Shown here: positions 5,717 to 7,811 of the stretch, piece after piece
Numbering within the stretch: the stretch's first letter is position 1
Layout of the letters: the number at the start of each line of letters is the position of its first letter
DNA from: Bacteroidota bacterium
GTDB lineage: Bacteria > Bacteroidota > Bacteroidia > Cytophagales > Cyclobacteriaceae
Direction: 5' to 3'
DNA length: 7,811 nucleotides
Assembly: GCA_027297025.1 (NCBI GenBank)
Contig: JAPUIM010000248.1
Span: forward strand, 1 to 7,811
The notes under the pieces: generated by a model
Told to the model about the DNA's origin: nothing
The model's database searches: none
What the model saw: the letters and a program-made list of their open reading frames with translations, nothing else
Made by a program: the position numbers and the translations under genes

Positions 5717-7132
5717 TCAGGGAAAAATCCCCATTTCTAGATAAGACACACAAATTTTGTTGATGGAATTGATGAAAGCTGAGGTGCGTAGGTCTTTCAG
5801 TTCTTTGGATTTCATCACACTATTTATTTCTTCATAGGCCTTGATCATGATATCCTCCAAACCTGAGTTTACCAACTCATATTCTCCAGCTCCTTTTATT
5901 AACTGAGCTCTCAGTTTTCGTTCCAGATTAGTATCGCTGGTGCTTTCCATGGCTTCAACCAATCTTTGATTGTTAAGTTCATTATACCTTTTAGTGATCT
6001 TTCCAAAAGATACATGAGAGATGTTTTTAAGCCATTCAAAATAGGAGACTACCACACCACCCGAATTCAAATAGAGGTCGGGAATAATAAAAACTCCTTT
6101 ATCCAACAATACTTTTTCAGCTTTGGCACTAGTAGGGCCATTGGCCGCTTCAGCGATAATTTTGGCTTTGATATTTTTAGCGTTTTGTATGGTAATTTGG
6201 TTTTCCAAAGCGGCAGGTATTAATATGTCACATTCATATTCAAGTAGTTCCGCAGGATCGCTGATATTTTTGGCATCCTTAAAATTGAGTATTGAACCGG
6301 TCTCCTGACGATGTTTTTGTAACTCTTCGACATCAATACCTTTAGGATCATACACCCCACCATCATATTCCGCGATACCAATAATGATGGCCCCATCTTC
6401 CTGTAAAAATTTTGCGCTATAGTATCCCACATTTCCCAGCCCCTGAACAATAATCCTTTTACCCGGTAATCCAGGATTCAGGTCGAGTTTGACCATGTCC
6501 TCAAAAATGTTTACCGCTTCTCTGATGCCAAAGTAAACTCCCCTACCTGTAGCTTCTGTCCGGCCCCTAATTCCACTTTGACTCAATGGTTTGCCGGTGA
6601 CACATCCCAACCCATTCACTTCCTGGGGATTAAAAGCCATATAGGTATCGGCAATCCAGGCCATTTCCCTGGCTCCAGTTCCATAGTCGGGAGCAGGAAC
6701 GTCAATGGCTGGCCCAATGAAGTTTTTTCTTATGAGTTCAGAAGTGTATCTGCGGGTAATTCTCTCTAATAGTCCAATGTCATATTTTTTAGGATCGATT
6801 TTAATACCTCCTTTGGCCCCTCCAAAAGGCACATTAACCAATGCACATTTAAAAGTCATCAATGCCGCCAGGGCCTTTACTTCGTCCTCATTTACCGAGA
6901 GGCTGTAGCGAATACCACCTTTCACCGGAGTTTTATGATGGGAATGCTGTACCCGGTAAGCTTCAAAAACCTCAAACTTTCCTGCTTTGATCCTAACCGG
7001 AAAATTCATTCTATAAATGCTATTGCATTGTTTGATTTGATCAATCAGTCCTTTGGGCTGATCGGTATATTTGGAGGCGTAATCAACAAAATCGCAAACT
7101 TCCTTGAAGAAACTGTAGCTCGTTTGGGCCAT
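5717..7132 (-). CDS. gdh: Glutamate dehydrogenase (Glu/Leu/Phe/Val dehydrogenase family)
   Basis: 471 aa from the ATG at 7132. It catalyses 2-oxoglutarate + NH4+ + NAD(P)H to glutamate, and the reverse, as a cytoplasmic hexamer. The substrate domain has KGGIRYS (71-77), LMTFKCALVNVPFGGAKGG with the catalytic Lys 107 (91-109) and DVPAPDYGTG with the active-site Asp 149. The Rossmann domain has QGLGNVG (230-236) and an acidic EYDGG (255-259) after beta 2, which leans towards NAD. NSGGVVVSYFEW (356-367) returns to the active site. From KGGIRYS onward it reads like animal mitochondrial GDH (CVTGKP.SQ.GI.GR..ATGRGV, SYFEWLKN..HVS.G), with an antenna-like segment at about 380-424. It is longer than the ~425-aa RocG type. 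It lies 86 nt after serA and can supply glutamate for the SerC-like reaction. A leucine or phenylalanine dehydrogenase is unlikely given these motifs. Confidence 0.94.
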   Translation of the reverse strand: MAQTSYSFFKEVCDFVDYASKYTDQPKGLIDQIKQCNSIYRMNFPVRIKAGKFEVFEAYRVQHSHHKTPVKGGIRYSLSVNEDEVKALAALMTFKCALVNVPFGGAKGGIKIDPKKYDIGLLERITRRYTSELIRKNFIGPAIDVPAPDYGTGAREMAWIADTYMAFNPQEVNGLGCVTGKPLSQSGIRGRTEATGRGVYFGIREAVNIFEDMVKLDLNPGLPGKRIIVQGLGNVGYYSAKFLQEDGAIIIGIAEYDGGVYDPKGIDVEELQKHRQETGSILNFKDAKNISDPAELLEYECDILIPAALENQITIQNAKNIKAKIIAEAANGPTSAKAEKVLLDKGVFIIPDLYLNSGGVVVSYFEWLKNISHVSFGKITKRYNELNNQRLVEAMESTSDTNLERKLRAQLIKGAGEYELVNSGLEDIMIKAYEEINSVMKSKELKDLRTSAFINSINKICVSYLEMGIFP

Positions 7133-7139
7133 ATGGATT

Positions 7140-7167
7140 TGGTAAATTGGTTATTCTCAATTTACCA
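7140..7167. promoter_or_regulatory. Inverted repeat just before the gdh start
   Basis: TGGTAAATTG and CAATTTACCA are perfect 10-bp arms around an 8-nt spacer (7150-7157). The near arm ends 7 nt before the gdh ATG. In mRNA it would fold into a hairpin right beside the start codon; as DNA it would suit a dimeric repressor. Which of the two acts cannot be told from the sequence. Confidence 0.6.
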
Positions 7168-7199
7168 TATTTTCTACAAATTTCTAATATAGAAAATAT
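7167..7199. repeat. Second inverted repeat in the serA-gdh gap
   Basis: ATATTTTCTA (7167-7176) and TAGAAAATAT (7190-7199) are perfect 10-bp arms with a 13-nt spacer, abutting the repeat next to gdh and sharing one base with it. It begins 19 nt after the serA stop on the minus strand. Its stem is A/T-only except for one G-C pair and has no following U-run, so it is not a standard terminator. Confidence 0.5.
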
Positions 7200-7218
7200 C
7201 GAGTATTAATCTTTTTTT

Positions 7219-7811
7219 CTAATACAATACGCGGAAACGAATGGTATGCTCTATGGCTTTGAGCGCCTTGATCAATTGTTTGTCATAGGCCTTGTCGATA
7301 TCAGTGATCACGTAGCCAATGATTTCGTTGGTTTTCAAATATTGTCCTGCAATGTTGATTTGATGATCGGCCAGTACGTTATTGATCTTGGCCAAAATGC
7401 CAGGTACATTATGGTGTATGTGGATCAGCCGGTGAGCGTTTTTCAACTCCGGTAGTTGAAGATTAGGGAAGTTGACACTTCCAGTAGTTCCACCGGTGTT
7501 TATATTGTTGATCATTTTATTGGGAACAAAATTGGCAATTTTTTGTTGGGCCTCCTGGGTACTACCCCCAACATGAGGTGTAAGGATGGTATTGGGTAAT
7601 CCCGTCAAAACTGACATAAAATCAGCCTCATTGGTTTTGGGTTCCTCAGGAAAAACGTCTATGGCCGCGCCCCCAACTTTACCAAGCTCAATATTGCGAC
7701 GTAGGGCATCCAAATCCACCAGACTTCCTCTACTTAAATTTATAAAAATCACCCCGTCCTTCATTTTACGGAATTGTTCCTCACCAATTAAGTGATAATT
7801 AGTTGGTCCGC
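7219..7811 (-). CDS. serA: D-3-phosphoglycerate dehydrogenase, C-terminal part (5' end outside window)
   Basis: The frame runs off the right edge; 196 C-terminal residues are visible. The enzyme oxidises 3-phosphoglycerate to 3-phosphohydroxypyruvate with NAD+, the first step of serine synthesis. Visible are PTNYHLIGEEQF and MKDGVIFINLSRGSLVD (end of the nucleotide-binding domain), DVFPEEP with the catalytic Glu (visible residue 56), and LTPHVGGSTQEAQ with the catalytic His (79). A linker with TGGTTGSVNFP follows, then a C-terminal ACT domain (about 126-196) ending in RFRVLY, close to E. coli SerA RARLLY. The ACT residues that bind serine in E. coli (His344, Asn346, Asn364) are conserved as visible residues 132, 134 and 152, so serine feedback is expected. 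It belongs to the short, E. coli-like SerA type. It is followed by gdh and the SerC-like gene. Confidence 0.95.
   Translation of the reverse strand, partial: GPTNYHLIGEEQFRKMKDGVIFINLSRGSLVDLDALRRNIELGKVGGAAIDVFPEEPKTNEADFMSVLTGLPNTILTPHVGGSTQEAQQKIANFVPNKMINNINTGGTTGSVNFPNLQLPELKNAHRLIHIHHNVPGILAKINNVLADHQINIAGQYLKTNEIIGYVITDIDKAYDKQLIKALKAIEHTIRFRVLY

Noticed and set aside
5580..5744. 55-codon + strand open frame containing a hydrophobic stretch (VLFLISIIIGTMGAGFVF)
   Set aside because: It has no ATG until near its end, would need a TTG start, overlaps the gdh 3' end antisense, and lies in a palindrome-rich gap. It was not strong enough to call a gene.

Overview
The window looks like chromosomal DNA of a Bacteroidota member (Cytophagales- or Flavobacteriales-like). 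The evidence is the AT-rich coding sequence, a type IX secretion (Por) sorting domain at the end of the first gene, start codons mostly without Shine-Dalgarno sequences, and two well-placed matches to the Bacteroidota -7 promoter element TAnnTTTG. The protein families seen are all typical of this phylum. There is no rRNA, tRNA, CRISPR array, transposase or phage gene.

Left part (1-2454). The 3' end of a large secreted-protein gene (two fibronectin-III repeats plus sorting domain, + strand) meets head-on a three-gene minus-strand operon. That operon encodes an ECF sigma factor (TTG start), a single-span membrane protein that is probably its anti-sigma factor, and a secreted Spy/CpxP-like protein. 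It reads as an envelope-stress module.

Middle (2455-4196). A MarR-family regulator diverges from the sigma operon. It has two perfect inverted repeats in front of it, one ending 10 nt before its ATG. Its stop codon overlaps that of a short convergent gene (59 aa, one membrane helix). The short gene follows a tandem-domain universal stress protein by only 7 nt and is probably co-transcribed with it.

Right part (4197-7811). Three minus-strand genes link serine synthesis to glutamate: serA (5' end outside the window), a glutamate dehydrogenase, and a SerC-like phosphoserine aminotransferase. SerA makes 3-phosphohydroxypyruvate and NADH. The aminotransferase converts it to phosphoserine using glutamate. 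Glutamate dehydrogenase can remake that glutamate from 2-oxoglutarate and ammonia. The genes are not tightly packed. The 86-nt serA-gdh gap contains two abutting 10-bp inverted repeats, and the 437-nt gdh-serC gap contains several palindromes and a serC promoter, so each gene probably has its own control. The glutamate dehydrogenase strikingly resembles the animal mitochondrial type and seems to carry a shortened version of the 'antenna' segment.

I did not find a convincing new multi-gene system. The best leads are the glutamate dehydrogenase antenna-like segment, the inverted repeats before gdh and marR, the unannotated small membrane gene, and the sigma/anti-sigma/Spy-like operon.
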